Shown here one piece after another: positions 11,296 through 19,946 of a DNA stretch of 64,000 nt. The notes under the pieces were generated by a model, which ran no database searches, was not told the origin of the DNA, and saw only the letters and a program-made list of their open reading frames with translations. Each line of letters begins with the position of its first letter. Positions within the stretch are counted from its first letter, which is position 1. The position numbers and the translations under genes are program-made. Source of the stretch: Citromicrobium sp. UBA3494 (GTDB lineage Bacteria > Pseudomonadota > Alphaproteobacteria > Sphingomonadales > Sphingomonadaceae); NCBI GenBank assembly GCA_002377695.1, contig DFQH01000010.1, forward strand, positions 5,717 through 69,716, in the 5' to 3' direction.

Positions 11296-11799
11296 CTTCA
11301 ATCCCTTCGTGGGAATCATAATCGAATATGCCCTCGGGATTGGTTAAAGACCGGACCTGGAGTTTGAACTGCAGCTGAAATAATGGCCCAATATCAAATT
11401 CCTAACGCACCCGCGAAGGATTACTCCTGGAGTCGCCCTGTGATTTTCGGAAACACGAACGCATCGCGCAAACGGCAGGCTGAGCCGGATATGCAGCGGA
11501 GGGGATAGAGCAGAATGCATGTTTCAACCGGCAAGCGTCCGGTTGTATTATAGCGCAATCAGGACCCGGGCATTCCACGTTCGGCCGAATTCTGCTGCGC
11601 AACCCTGACCGGGTGAATGAGACTTGCCCTGCATCGGCAAACCTGGACGGCGCACATCAAAGATCGCTCCGTATCCTCAGCCAGAAAAGTTCCACTACTT
11701 TCATCGATAATTCCGATTGGTGCCATCGCCACAAATCGCTTTTGTGCGTCGCAGCAGGCCCTATCTAGAGCGCGAGTTTCAACCCCAGAGGAGACAGCA
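11296..11799. other. Gene-poor spacer upstream of ahpC
   Basis: About 500 bases without a supportable gene. It is slightly more AT-rich than its surroundings. The first part holds nothing recognisable. The last 90 bases look like the ahpC control region: the dyad at 11715-11727, then CTTTTG (11739-11744), 17 bases and TATCTA (11762-11767) as a weak candidate promoter, then the ribosome site GAGGAG before the ATG at 11800. Confidence 0.5.
11715..11727 (+). promoter_or_regulatory. Candidate peroxide-responsive (LysR/OxyR-type) site before ahpC
   Basis: GATTGGTGCCATC has the GAT-N7-ATC dyad shape of LysR-family sites and matches ten of thirteen bases of the site before katG (15283-15295). It ends 73 bases before the ahpC start, just upstream of the candidate promoter. 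OxyR control is inferred from the shared site and the gene functions. Confidence 0.4.
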
Positions 11800-12366
11800 A
11801 TGGGTATCATCGGAAGCCAGATCAAACCGTTCAAGGCCACCGCCTTCCAGGCCGACAAGGACTTCTTCGAAGTCACCGACGAGGATGTGAAGGGCAAGTG
11901 GGCCGTCTTCTTCTTCTACCCGGCGGACTTCACCTTCGTGTGCCCGACCGAGCTGGAAGACCTCGGCGCGCAGTACGACAAGCTGCAGGATATGGGCGTC
12001 GAAGTATACGGCGTCAGCACCGACACGCATTTCAGCCACAAGGCATGGCACGACACCTCGGAAAAGATCGGCAAGCTCAAGTTCGCCTTCCTCGGCGACC
12101 AGCTGCACACGATCTCCAAGAACTTCGGCGTCCTGCGTGAGGAAATGGGCCTTGCCGACCGTGCGACCTTCGTGGTCGACCCCGACGGCGTGATCCAGGT
12201 GATGGAGCAGACCTGCGAAGGTGTGGGCCGCAACGCCACCGAACTGGTCCGCAAGATCAAGGCGGCTCAGTACGTCCGCAACAACCCCGGCCAGGTCTGC
12301 CCGGCGGCGTGGGAAGAAGACAGCGACACGCTGACCCCCTCGCTCGACCTCGTCGGCAAGCTGTAA
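11800..12366 (+). CDS. ahpC: Alkyl hydroperoxide reductase peroxiredoxin AhpC
   Basis: Typical two-cysteine peroxiredoxin that reduces hydrogen peroxide and organic hydroperoxides. It has 188 residues. The peroxidatic Cys is residue 48 in FVCPTE and the resolving Cys is about residue 167 in GQVCPAAW. The C-terminal helix of the sensitive type is present (SLDLVGKL). The ATG at 11800 follows GAGGAG; codons further upstream are open but non-conserved. It is followed 189 bases later by its reductase ahpF, with a structured spacer that probably tunes the ratio of the two products. Confidence 0.97.
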   Translation: MGIIGSQIKPFKATAFQADKDFFEVTDEDVKGKWAVFFFYPADFTFVCPTELEDLGAQYDKLQDMGVEVYGVSTDTHFSHKAWHDTSEKIGKLKFAFLGDQLHTISKNFGVLREEMGLADRATFVVDPDGVIQVMEQTCEGVGRNATELVRKIKAAQYVRNNPGQVCPAAWEEDSDTLTPSLDLVGKL

Positions 12367-12555
12367 GGCCTGACAGGCTTCTAGATTCCGGAGGCTCGGC
12401 ACGCGCCGGGCCTCCCCTCCCTCCTCGCTCGACGGGGGAATCAACCACAACCAGGCAATTCCTCTTCGAACCCATCACATGGGTGATGCGTTCGATGATG
12501 GATTGGCGCGCCGCCTTTGGCGGCTTGCAATGACGAAACAGGATGGAGTTTCCCC
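12367..12555. other. Structured ahpC-ahpF spacer with several hairpins
   Basis: Three inverted repeats are visible. Arms 12390-12400 and 12405-12415 make an 11-bp stem with one G-T pair but no T tract. CATCAC/GTGATG (12473-12478, 12483-12488) is nested in TCGAAC/GTTCGA. GCCGCC-TTT-GGCGGC spans 12510-12524. The last part reads like a REP-type palindrome. A likely role is partial termination or mRNA stabilisation so that ahpC is expressed above ahpF. Confidence 0.5.
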
Positions 12556-14145
12556 ATGCTCGACGCACAGATGACACAGCAGCTGAAGCAGTATCTCGAA
12601 AACCTGCGCGAGCCGGTGGAGCTTCTCGCATCGCTCGGCGACGACGAGACGTCTGCCAAGACGCGCGAACTCCTGCAAGAGATCGCGGCGCTGCACGATC
12701 TCGTCAGCGTCGATCTGGACGGCGATCACGAACGCAAGCCCAGCTTCATTATCCGCCGCGGCAATGATGCCGAGAAATGGGTGCGCTTCGCCGGGCTGCC
12801 GATGGGCCACGAGTTCACGTCGCTGGTGCTCGCGCTGCTGTGGGCGGGCGGGCATCCGCCCAAGGTCGACGAGGACGTGCTGGAGGATATCCGCCGGATC
12901 GAGACCGATCTGGAGTTCGAAATGTTCTTCTCGCTCTCGTGCCACAACTGCCCCGACGTGGTGCAGGCGCTGACCCTGATGGCGCTGGAAAACAGCCGCA
13001 TCACCGCGACGCTGATCGAAGGCGGCGCCTACAAGGACGAGGTCGAGGCGCGCGACATCATGGCCGTGCCCGCGACCTTCCTCAACGGAGAAAGCTTCTA
13101 CAACGGCAAGATCGAACTGCCGCAGATCCTCGAACGGCTCGACACCGGCGCGGGCGCGAAGGCGGCGGCCAAGCTGAACGAGCGCGAGCCCTACGAAGTG
13201 CTCGTGATCGGGAGCGGGCCAGCCGGGGTCGCGACCTCGGTCTATACCGCGCGCAAGGGCTTTCGTACCGGCATCGCGGGCGAACGTTTCGGCGGTCAGC
13301 TGCAGGACACGCTCGGGATCGAGAACCTGCCCGGCACCGCCTATACCGAAGGCCCCAAGCTTTCGTCCGACCTCGACGAGCAGGTGAAAGCCAATGAGAT
13401 CGACAAGATCGACCTCGTCCAGGCCGAAGAGCTGATCCCGGCCAAGCAGGAGGGCGGCATGCACAAGGTCCGCTTCGCCAATGGCGGCGAGCTATCGGCA
13501 CGCGCGATCATCCTCGCCACCGGCGCGCGCTGGCGCAACCTGGGCGTGCCGGGCGAGCAGGACTATCGCAACAAGGGCGTCGCCTACTGCCCGCACTGCG
13601 ACGGCCCGCTGTTCAAGGGCAAGCGGATCGCGGTGATCGGCGGCGGCAATTCTGGCGTCGAAGCAGCGATCGACCTCGCCAAGATCGTGGACCACGTGAC
13701 GCTCATCGAATTCGACACGCAGCTGCGCGCCGATGCGGTGCTGGTGAAAAAGCTCGAAAGCCTCGACAATGTCGAGATCGTCACCAACGGCCAGACGACC
13801 GAGATCACCGGCGACGGCAGCCGCGTGAACGGCATCATCGTGAAGGACCGCGAGAGCGGCGAGGAACGCACGATCGAACTCGCAGGCGTGTTCGTGCAGA
13901 TCGGCCTCGTCCCCAACACCGAATGGCTGAAGGACTCCGGGCTCGAACTCTCGAAGCACGGCGAAATCGTCACCGACGAGCGCGGCGCGACCAACCTGCC
14001 CGGCATCTTCGGCGCAGGCGATGCGACCACCGTGCCCTACAAGCAGATCGTGGTTGCGATGGGCCAGGGCGCGAAGGCCGGCCTGACCGCCTTCGACTAC
14101 CTTATCCGCACCGAACCGGCCGACGAGATCGCGCAGGCCGCCTGA
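12556..14145 (+). CDS. ahpF: Alkyl hydroperoxide reductase flavoprotein AhpF
   Basis: NADH-dependent FAD enzyme that recycles oxidised AhpC. It has 529 residues. The N-terminal tandem thioredoxin-fold domain carries FSLSCHNCPDVVQAL (CxxC near residue 127). A thioredoxin-reductase-like part follows, with the FAD motif VIGSGPAGVATSVYTARKG, active-site CPHCDGP (about 345-350), NAD motif VIGGGNSGVEAAIDLAK and the C-terminal GIFGAGDAT. Start choice: GGAG eight bases before the ATG at 12556 and the conserved MLDAQMTQQLKQYLE. An open frame further upstream is in the structured spacer. Confidence 0.96.
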   Translation: MLDAQMTQQLKQYLENLREPVELLASLGDDETSAKTRELLQEIAALHDLVSVDLDGDHERKPSFIIRRGNDAEKWVRFAGLPMGHEFTSLVLALLWAGGHPPKVDEDVLEDIRRIETDLEFEMFFSLSCHNCPDVVQALTLMALENSRITATLIEGGAYKDEVEARDIMAVPATFLNGESFYNGKIELPQILERLDTGAGAKAAAKLNEREPYEVLVIGSGPAGVATSVYTARKGFRTGIAGERFGGQLQDTLGIENLPGTAYTEGPKLSSDLDEQVKANEIDKIDLVQAEELIPAKQEGGMHKVRFANGGELSARAIILATGARWRNLGVPGEQDYRNKGVAYCPHCDGPLFKGKRIAVIGGGNSGVEAAIDLAKIVDHVTLIEFDTQLRADAVLVKKLESLDNVEIVTNGQTTEITGDGSRVNGIIVKDRESGEERTIELAGVFVQIGLVPNTEWLKDSGLELSKHGEIVTDERGATNLPGIFGAGDATTVPYKQIVVAMGQGAKAGLTAFDYLIRTEPADEIAQAA

Positions 14146-14181
14146 CCGGCGGCCACTCGCGGCTTCTCGATACAATTTCCA

Positions 14182-14233
14182 GCGGCGGTCGACCTCCGGC
14201 ACTTTCGGAGGGTTGACCGCCGCGTCTCTTTGT
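14182..14233 (+). terminator. Probable terminator after ahpF
   Basis: A 9-bp perfect stem (14182-14190 with 14215-14223) encloses a second CTCCG/CGGAG stem and is followed by TCTCTTTGTT. The T tract is interrupted, so efficiency is uncertain. It separates ahpF from the MarR operon. Confidence 0.55.
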
Positions 14234-14239
14234 TGATAT

Positions 14240-14255
14240 AGTTATCATGCTAACT
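14240..14255 (+). promoter_or_regulatory. Candidate MarR operator
   Basis: AGTTA-T-CATG-C-TAACT is a 16-bp dyad with a single mismatched pair, 13 bases before the first gene of the operon that encodes a MarR regulator. Location and symmetry suggest autoregulation. Sharper support would need homologous promoters. Confidence 0.5.
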
Positions 14256-14268
14256 ACTGGAGGCACGC

Positions 14269-14562
14269 ATGAGTGAACAGCTGAATGTGATCGCACGCAT
14301 CACTCCGCACCAGGAGCACTACTCCGCAGCGCGCGACGCGATCTGCGGGATTGTCGAGCGGACCCGTGCCGAGCCCGGCTGCATCGAATTCCGGGTGAGC
14401 GAAGACCCCGCGCAGGGCACCCTGCACCTGTACGAGGAATGGCGCGACGAGGGCGCGCTGGCCGCACATCACGCGCAAGCATACACGGCGGCTGTATTCG
14501 AAGCCTACCGCGAATGGCTCGCCGAAGAGCCGCAGATTCTCCATCTGCGTCCGGTCCGGTAA
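14269..14562 (+). CDS. ABM-fold monooxygenase-like protein
   Basis: A 97-residue single-domain protein of the antibiotic-biosynthesis-monooxygenase (YgiN-like) family. It has an N-terminal strand (LNVIARITPHQEH), a helix (AARDAICGIVERTRAEPGCIEF), then the strand HLYEEWRDEGALAAHH and the C-terminal helix. Such proteins oxidise quinols or small aromatic and electrophilic molecules, or act as stress proteins; no metal is needed. Ribosome site GGAGG lies before the ATG. It is the first gene of a three-gene unit with marR (5 bases on) and a small membrane protein, so induction by an aromatic or oxidising ligand is a reasonable inference. Confidence 0.8.
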   Translation: MSEQLNVIARITPHQEHYSAARDAICGIVERTRAEPGCIEFRVSEDPAQGTLHLYEEWRDEGALAAHHAQAYTAAVFEAYREWLAEEPQILHLRPVR

Positions 14563-14567
14563 TCGCC

Positions 14568-15005
14568 ATGTTCTTTCTGAAGGAACTGCCCAGCCGGCAG
14601 ATGGTGGATGGCTATGCCGGGCGCGTCGATGATTTCGATGCCGACGCGGTTCTGCGCGCGTTGGGCATCATGCGCGACGGCAGCCTCCTGATCCGCGAGC
14701 TTGAGGCGTATTTCGCGCGGTACGCGCTTTCGCAACTGCGCTTCCTCGCCATGATAGTGATCGACCGCGAACCCGATCGCGACAGCCTGACGGCGGGCGA
14801 GATTGCCGAGCGGCTGGACGTATCGCGGCCCGTCGTCACCCGCACGCTGCAAGGCCTGGAAAAGGCGGGCCTGATCGCAACCTCCAGCAATGCAGACGAT
14901 GCGCGCGCACGCGATGTGGCGCTGACACCTGAGGGCCACGGCAAGCTGGACGAGGTTCTGCCGGGATATTTCGCCATCCTCCACCACGCAATGAAAGGCA
15001 TCTGA
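14568..15005 (+). CDS. MarR-family transcriptional regulator
   Basis: A 145-residue winged-helix regulator. The DNA-binding part is clear: SLTAGEIAERLDVSRPVVTRTLQGLEKAGLI, followed by the wing DDARARDVALTPEG, with dimerisation helices at both ends. The ATG at 14568 lies 5 bases after the stop of the ABM gene, so the two are translated from one message. A dyad 13 bases before the operon is the likely operator. The family usually represses and is released by phenolic or oxidising ligands; the ligand here is unknown. Confidence 0.88.
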   Translation: MFFLKELPSRQMVDGYAGRVDDFDADAVLRALGIMRDGSLLIRELEAYFARYALSQLRFLAMIVIDREPDRDSLTAGEIAERLDVSRPVVTRTLQGLEKAGLIATSSNADDARARDVALTPEGHGKLDEVLPGYFAILHHAMKGI

Positions 15006-15007
15006 GC

Positions 15008-15226
15008 GTGACCAACCGGATAACCGCGTTGAGGACGATCCTGGTCTGGCTGGTCGTCTGGCCACTGGTGACGGGAATGCTGATCCTGCTGGGTCTGATC
15101 GCGGGCGATCTGTCGCTTGCCGTCCAGACCCTCATCCTGTCGGCCATTCTCGTCCCCCTCATCAGCCTGCTGCTCGCGCCCGCGATGCACCGGCTGGCCA
15201 CCCATCTGACGACAGGCGGATCGTGA
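15008..15226 (+). CDS. Small two-helix membrane protein
   Basis: A 72-residue hydrophobic protein with two predicted membrane segments (about residues 9-31 and 38-58). It starts with GTG two bases after the marR stop, so it is almost certainly the third gene of that operon. It has no charged catalytic motif. It may be a small permease-like or DUF2798-like protein, but I do not recognise the family with certainty. Its link to the ABM protein and MarR suggests a part in exporting or tolerating the same ligand. Confidence 0.65.
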   Translation: MTNRITALRTILVWLVVWPLVTGMLILLGLIAGDLSLAVQTLILSAILVPLISLLLAPAMHRLATHLTTGGS

Positions 15227-15282
15227 ACGAACGACCGCGCGCCCTTTCATCGCCTTATCCAATAAATGATACGCAATTAATC

Positions 15283-15295
15283 GATTGGACCAATC
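15283..15295 (+). promoter_or_regulatory. Candidate peroxide-responsive (LysR/OxyR-type) site before katG
   Basis: GATTGG-A-CCAATC is a perfect inverted repeat with one central base. It matches the dyad before ahpC at ten of thirteen positions and lies 60 bases before the katG start. The surrounding 60 bases are unusually AT-rich for this genome, as expected for a promoter. Confidence 0.45.
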
Positions 15296-15355
15296 ACACG
15301 GTTTCACGCATTCTCCCTTCATGACGCGACACGAGTCGCCAACGAGAAGGAGCGG

Positions 15356-17578
15356 ATGATGGACGCGAAGACTGGTTCGATCGGGGGCGGTTGCCCCGTA
15401 CATGGCGATGGCGGCGTACGCGCGCTGCTCGGGCGTACCAACAAGGACTGGTGGCCCGATGCGCTCGACCTGCATATCCTGACCCAAGGCGGGCGCTCGC
15501 CCGATCCGATGGGCGAGGATTTCGATTATTGCGAAGCGTTCAACGCGCTCGATTACGATGCGCTCAAGGCCGATCTCAAGGCACTGATGACCGACAGCCA
15601 GGACTGGTGGCCAGCGGACTACGGCCACTACGGCCCGTTCTTCATCCGCATGGCGTGGCACGCGGCGGGTACCTACCGCACGGGCGACGGGCGCGGCGGC
15701 GCGTCCAGTGGCCAGCAGCGCTTTGCTCCGCTCAACTCCTGGCCCGACAACGGCAACCTCGACAAGGCGCGGCGCCTGCTGTGGCCGATCAAGCAGAAAT
15801 ACGGGAAGCACATCAGCTGGGCGGACCTGTTCGTCCTGACCGGCAATGTCGCGATCGAGAGCATGGGCGGCCCGGTCTTCGGCTTCGGCGGCGGCCGCAA
15901 GGACGTCTACGAGCCCGAGAACGACATCTACTGGGGCACCGAGGAAGAGTGGGTCGACGAAGGCGTCGAAACGCGCATCATTCCCGATGAGGGCAAGGCG
16001 CTCGAAAACCCGCTCGCCGCGATCCAGATGGGGCTGATCTACGTCAATCCCGAAGGCCCCGGCGGCAACCCGCACGATGCCGAGGGCATGGCGCGCGACA
16101 TGAAGGAAACCTTCGCGCGCATGGCCATGAACGACGAGGAAACCGTCGCGCTGACCGCGGGCGGCCACGCCTTCGGCAAGTGCCACGGCGCGGTCCCGCC
16201 CGATCAGCTCAGCGGGTCTCCCGAAAGCGAGGCGCTGCAGCACATGGGCTTCGGCTGGGCCACCGATGCCGAGCAGATCGAGAAGGGCCACATCACCACC
16301 TCCGGCCTCGAAGGCGCATGGACGCCCAACCCGACGCAGTGGGGCGGCGACTATTTCCGCCTGCTGTTCAAGTACGAATACGAGCTGGTGGAAAGCCCGG
16401 CGGGTGCCAAGCAATGGCAACCGATCGATCCGGACCCCGAGGACATGGCGCCCGACGCGCGCGATCCTTCGAAGAAGGTGCCGACCATGATGACCACCGC
16501 CGACATGGCGCTGAAGCTGGACCCGGATTATCGCAAGATCTCCGAACGCTTCCGCGACGATCAGGCGGCGCTCGACGATGCCTTCGCCCGCGCGTGGTTC
16601 AAGCTCACCCACCGCGACATGGGGCCCAAGGCGCGCTACCTCGGCCCCGACGTACCTGCCGAAGACCTGATCTGGCAGGACCCGGTCCCTGCGGGACGCG
16701 TAGCGTCCGACACCGCCGTCGATATCTTCAAGGACAAGGTGCTGCGTAGCGGGCTGAGTGTCAGCGAACTGGTCAAGGCGGCGTGGGCTTCGGCCAGCAC
16801 CTACCGCAAGAGCGACCATCGCGGCGGCGCCAACGGCGCGCATATCCGCTTCGATGCCGTCCGCAACTGGGCGGTCAACGATCCGGAAGAACTGGGCGCG
16901 GTGCTCGCCAAGCTGGACGAGCTGCGCGACGATATCTCGATGGCCGATGCTATCGTGATCGCGGGTTCGGCTGCGGTGGAGAAAGCGGCCAAGGATGCCG
17001 GCTTCGACATTGCGGTGCCCGTCACCACCGGGCGCGGCGATGCGAGCGAAGAGCAGTTCGACGCCGAAAGCTGGGAGCCGCTGGAACCCTTTGCCGATGG
17101 TTTCCGCAACTACCTGAAGACCAAGGCGAGCGTTAAGACCGAGGATCTGCTGATCGACCGCGCCAGCCTGCTGGGCCTCTCGATCCCCGAGATGACCGTG
17201 CTGGTCGGCGGGATGCGTGCGCTGGGAGCGGTCAGCAAGCACGCGAAGCACGGCAACGCCATCGGTGTGCTGACGGATCGTCCGGGCAAGCTGACCAACG
17301 ACTTCTTCGTCAACCTGCTCGACATGGGCACGAAGTGGGTCGTGGTCGACGATAGCGGCGATGAAGAGTTCCTCGGCAAGGACCGCAAGTCGGGCGAGGA
17401 AAAGTGGCACGCCACGCGCACCGATCTCGTCTTCGGCTCCAACTCGCAGCTGCGGGCCGTGGCGGAGGTCTACGCCGAGAACGGGCACGAGGAGAAATTC
17501 GGGCGCGACTTCGTAGCCGCGTGGACCAAGGTGATGGACGCCGACCGGTTCGACCTGACCTACGCCCAATACCACTGA
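15356..17578 (+). CDS. katG: Catalase-peroxidase KatG
   Basis: Bifunctional haem catalase/peroxidase, 740 residues. The distal triad is R98, W101 and H102 in [14 protein letters not shown]. The Tyr and Met of the Met-Tyr-Trp adduct are in [10 protein letters not shown] and FARMAMND. The proximal His is in [13 protein letters not shown]. The C-terminal half is the usual inactive duplicate. Two ATGs are adjacent; the second (15359) is better spaced from AGGAG, so the true protein may be one residue shorter. It stands alone with a strong terminator, close to ahpCF and sharing their upstream dyad. Confidence 0.98.
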   Translation: MMDAKTGSIGGGCPVHGDGGVRALLGRTNKDWWPDALDLHILTQGGRSPDPMGEDFDYCEAFNALDYDALKADLKALMTDSQDWWPADYGHYGPFFIRMAWHAAGTYRTGDGRGGASSGQQRFAPLNSWPDNGNLDKARRLLWPIKQKYGKHISWADLFVLTGNVAIESMGGPVFGFGGGRKDVYEPENDIYWGTEEEWVDEGVETRIIPDEGKALENPLAAIQMGLIYVNPEGPGGNPHDAEGMARDMKETFARMAMNDEETVALTAGGHAFGKCHGAVPPDQLSGSPESEALQHMGFGWATDAEQIEKGHITTSGLEGAWTPNPTQWGGDYFRLLFKYEYELVESPAGAKQWQPIDPDPEDMAPDARDPSKKVPTMMTTADMALKLDPDYRKISERFRDDQAALDDAFARAWFKLTHRDMGPKARYLGPDVPAEDLIWQDPVPAGRVASDTAVDIFKDKVLRSGLSVSELVKAAWASASTYRKSDHRGGANGAHIRFDAVRNWAVNDPEELGAVLAKLDELRDDISMADAIVIAGSAAVEKAAKDAGFDIAVPVTTGRGDASEEQFDAESWEPLEPFADGFRNYLKTKASVKTEDLLIDRASLLGLSIPEMTVLVGGMRALGAVSKHAKHGNAIGVLTDRPGKLTNDFFVNLLDMGTKWVVVDDSGDEEFLGKDRKSGEEKWHATRTDLVFGSNSQLRAVAEVYAENGHEEKFGRDFVAAWTKVMDADRFDLTYAQYH

Positions 17579-17623
17579 CGAAGTACCACTGATCGGCGCG
17601 GATTGCGCTTCGTCCCGGCCATT

Positions 17624-17654
17624 GGCCCCCGGCAGCAATGCCGGGGGCCTTTTT
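17624..17654 (+). terminator. Rho-independent terminator of katG
   Basis: A perfect 11-bp stem (17624-17634 with 17639-17649) with GCAA tetraloop is followed by five Ts, 46 bases after the katG stop. Confidence 0.93.
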
Positions 17655-17657
17655 GGT

Positions 17658-17720
17658 TCTGGCGGACCGGCATGCGGCAACAAGATCGCGGCAGAAAACC
17701 GCCAGATTCCGGCATGCGGC
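17658..17720 (+). repeat. Paired repeats in the chemoreceptor upstream region
   Basis: CCGGCATGCGGC occurs at 17667-17678 and again at 17709-17720 (42-base period, four helical turns). Each copy lies just after one arm of the inverted pair TCTGGCGG (17658-17665) and CCGCCAGA (17699-17706). Further down, TATGGTC repeats at 17758 and 17774, and GCGGCC/GGCCGC forms a hairpin at 17783-17800. This could be a regulator-binding array for the chemoreceptor gene. Confidence 0.4.
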
Positions 17721-17820
17721 TTAAAAAAAGCAAGCCTCTCAGCCTCTTATCCCGGCATATGGTCCTAAGTAGGTATGGTCTTGCGGCCATGGGGGGCCGC
17801 TCTGTTTTCGGGATAGTCAA

Positions 17821-19305
17821 ATGGCAGATCAGATCCGCAGCCGGCTCCAGTTCATGGAATTCGACGACACGCAGCGCGACAAGCTGCGCACCGCCCAGCC
17901 GGTGGTTCGCAAGGTGATCGGCAGCGCGCTCGACCGCTTCTACAACCGGGCCAAACAGACCCCGGAAACGGCTGCCTTCTTCGATAACCAGGCCCATATG
18001 GACAAGGCCAAGGCAGCGCAGGAGAAGCACTGGTCCCACGTCGCCAACGCCGATTTCGATTCCACCTATTACGATAGTGCCCGCCGGATCGGGGCGACCC
18101 ACGCGCGGATCGGGCTGGAGCCGCGCTGGTATGTCGGCAGCTATGCCATCGTGATCGAGGAACTGGTGCACGGCGTCGCCCGGCGCACGCCGCTGTGGAA
18201 GCGAGTGCTTGCGCTGTTCAATCCTTCCGCCGCGCACGACACCAGCCTGGCGCTGATCAAGGGAGCGCTGCTCGACATGGAGCTGTCGCTCTCGGTCTAT
18301 TTCGAGGAAGCGAGCGCATCGCGCGAGGCCGCCGTCGCCCAGCTCGACACCGTGCTGGCTGCGCTGTCGGAAGGCGATCTCACCCGCTCGCTGACCGGCA
18401 TGCCCGACAGTTTTGCAGGCCTCGAACGTAGCTATAACGGCGCGCTGGGCAAGATCCGCGAGATGATCGCGGCAGTGGCCGAAGGGACCAGCCGGATCGA
18501 TTCCAGCGTCCAGGAAATCGCGCAGGCTTCGGAAGACCTTGCCCGCCGCACCGAAAGCAATGCGTCGAGCCTCGAAGAGACATCCGCGGCGATCACGCAG
18601 ATGGACGGACGCCTGAGGACCAGCGCCGAGGCCTCGCAATCGACCGTGCAGCGCGCCGATCAGACGATTGCCACCGTAGCCAGCGGTCGCAGCATCGCCG
18701 ATCAGGCGGTGGGCGCGATGACCCGTGTCGCGGATTCGACCGAAGGGATCGACGGCGTGATCGAGGGGCTCGACAAGATCGCCTTCCAGACCCGGGTTCT
18801 CGCCATGAATGCCGCGGTCGAGGCAGGGCGCGCGGGCGAAGCGGGTCGCGGCTTCGCCGTGGTCGCAGACCTCGTGTCGGCACTCGCCATGCGGGCCGAG
18901 GAAGAGGCCGGGCAGGCGCGCGAACAGCTGACCGCGATCCAGACCGATATCGGCACGGCGGTCGACATGGTGAAGCGCGTGGACGGGGCCCTCTCCGACA
19001 TCGCGCAAGATGTCGATCAGGTGCACGAGTTGCTGGGCAGCATGGCTGCGGACAACACCGCGCAGGCTGGCACCATCGGGGAGATTTCCTCGGCAGTCAG
19101 CACCATGGACACCTCGACCCAGCAGAACGCCGCCATGGTCGAACAGACCTCTGCCTCCGCCCGCAACCTCGCCGACGAGGTCGGTACGCTGGCCGAACTG
19201 ACCAAGGCCTTCCGGCTGGAGGGGGGCAAGGACCAGGTGCCGATGGCGGTTGCCGCGCGATCCTTCCCCGCGGTGGCGGGCACCGCGTCACTCCGCCCGA
19301 ACTAG
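17821..19305 (+). CDS. Globin-coupled methyl-accepting chemoreceptor
   Basis: A 494-residue soluble receptor with no membrane segments. Residues 10-165 are a sensor globin of the HemAT type: proximal His is residue 94 in GATHARIGLEPRWYVGSY. A short HAMP-like link follows (VAQLDTVLAALSEGDLTRSL), then a long coiled-coil signalling domain whose tip reads AFQTRVLAMNAAVEAGRAGE and GRGFAVVADLVSALA. The tip differs slightly from the consensus (R for N, L for E). Family knowledge: such receptors bind O2, NO or CO and steer swimming through CheA. No che genes lie in the window. No clear ribosome site precedes the ATG. It is flanked by its own repeats and terminator. Confidence 0.93.
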   Translation: MADQIRSRLQFMEFDDTQRDKLRTAQPVVRKVIGSALDRFYNRAKQTPETAAFFDNQAHMDKAKAAQEKHWSHVANADFDSTYYDSARRIGATHARIGLEPRWYVGSYAIVIEELVHGVARRTPLWKRVLALFNPSAAHDTSLALIKGALLDMELSLSVYFEEASASREAAVAQLDTVLAALSEGDLTRSLTGMPDSFAGLERSYNGALGKIREMIAAVAEGTSRIDSSVQEIAQASEDLARRTESNASSLEETSAAITQMDGRLRTSAEASQSTVQRADQTIATVASGRSIADQAVGAMTRVADSTEGIDGVIEGLDKIAFQTRVLAMNAAVEAGRAGEAGRGFAVVADLVSALAMRAEEEAGQAREQLTAIQTDIGTAVDMVKRVDGALSDIAQDVDQVHELLGSMAADNTAQAGTIGEISSAVSTMDTSTQQNAAMVEQTSASARNLADEVGTLAELTKAFRLEGGKDQVPMAVAARSFPAVAGTASLRPN

Positions 19306-19342
19306 GCCAGCAACGCGAAAGACAAGCCGGAAGGCAATGATG

Positions 19343-19370
19343 GCCCCCGGTATCGCTACCGGGGGCTTTT
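19343..19370 (+). terminator. Rho-independent terminator of the chemoreceptor gene
   Basis: A perfect 10-bp stem GCCCCCGGTA/TACCGGGGGC with TCGC loop (19343-19366) is followed by TTTT, 37 bases after the stop. Confidence 0.92.
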
Positions 19371-19442
19371 CTGTATCGATTATCTGTCGACAGACGCATC
19401 GTGTCTGTTAATGCGAACCCGTCGCAAAAAGAGAGGTACAGA

Positions 19443-19946
19443 ATGCGCACTTTGAAATTCCTGGTCCCCGCCGCAGCAACCGCCCTGGCCCTCGCCGCCT
19501 GTTCGGAAGCCCCCGAGCCGACGACCGACGAAACCGCCATGACCGACGAAGCGGCGACCGACGCCGCCGAGACCGAAACCACCGTGCTCGACGCGAACAC
19601 CGCGACTGCCGAAGACCTGGCAGCTGTCGAAGGCGTCTCGCCCGAGCTGGCCGACGCAATCGTCGCCGGGCAGCCCTACGCCAGCGTCACCGATCTCAAC
19701 GCCATGCTGATGGAAACGCTGAGCGAGGACGAAGCGCAGGCCGTGCTCGTCAACGTGTTCGTGCCGATCAACCTCAACACCGCCAGCGAAGAGGAAATCC
19801 GCCTCGTCCCCGGCATGACCGACAAGATGGTCCACGAGTTCGAGGAATACCGCCCCTACGCCGACATGGGCGTGTTCGACCGCGAAATCGGCAAGTATGT
19901 CGACGAAGAGGAAGTCGCGCGCTTCCGCCAGTACGTGACGCTCTAG
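19443..19946 (+). CDS. Lipoprotein with helix-hairpin-helix (ComEA-like) motifs
   Basis: A 167-residue exported lipoprotein. The signal ends with the lipobox ALAAC (Cys at about residue 20). A Thr/Glu/Ala-rich acidic spacer follows, then two HhH-like units: LDANTATAEDLAAVEGVSPELADAIVAG and INLNTASEEEIRLVPGMTDKMVHEFEEYRPY. Known ComEA proteins bind incoming DNA during transformation. This one is more acidic than usual, so DNA binding is uncertain. The ATG follows AGAGAGG. It converges on the msrQ-like gene and the two stop codons share the palindrome CTAG (19943-19946). Confidence 0.75.
   Translation: MRTLKFLVPAAATALALAACSEAPEPTTDETAMTDEAATDAAETETTVLDANTATAEDLAAVEGVSPELADAIVAGQPYASVTDLNAMLMETLSEDEAQAVLVNVFVPINLNTASEEEIRLVPGMTDKMVHEFEEYRPYADMGVFDREIGKYVDEEEVARFRQYVTL

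Noticed and set aside
11559..11897. Minus-strand frame overlapping the ahpC start
   Set aside because: Overlaps the conserved ahpC N-terminus, lacks a ribosome site and has no recognisable motif.
12475..13464. Minus-strand frame opposite ahpF
   Set aside because: Antisense to clear AhpF motifs; composition is that of a shadow frame.
14612..17683. A 1023-codon minus-strand frame opposite marR and katG
   Set aside because: Runs antisense through several well-supported genes and has no family features.
17740..17800. Possible cyclic-di-GMP riboswitch before the globin chemoreceptor
   Set aside because: The conserved GEMM core bases are not found; only simple repeats and a short hairpin are present.
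19380..19420. Palindrome CTGTCGACAG and neighbouring ACAGAC/GTGTCTGT before the HhH lipoprotein
   Set aside because: Does not match the alphaproteobacterial SOS box (GTTC-N7-GTTC) and too little evidence for an operator.
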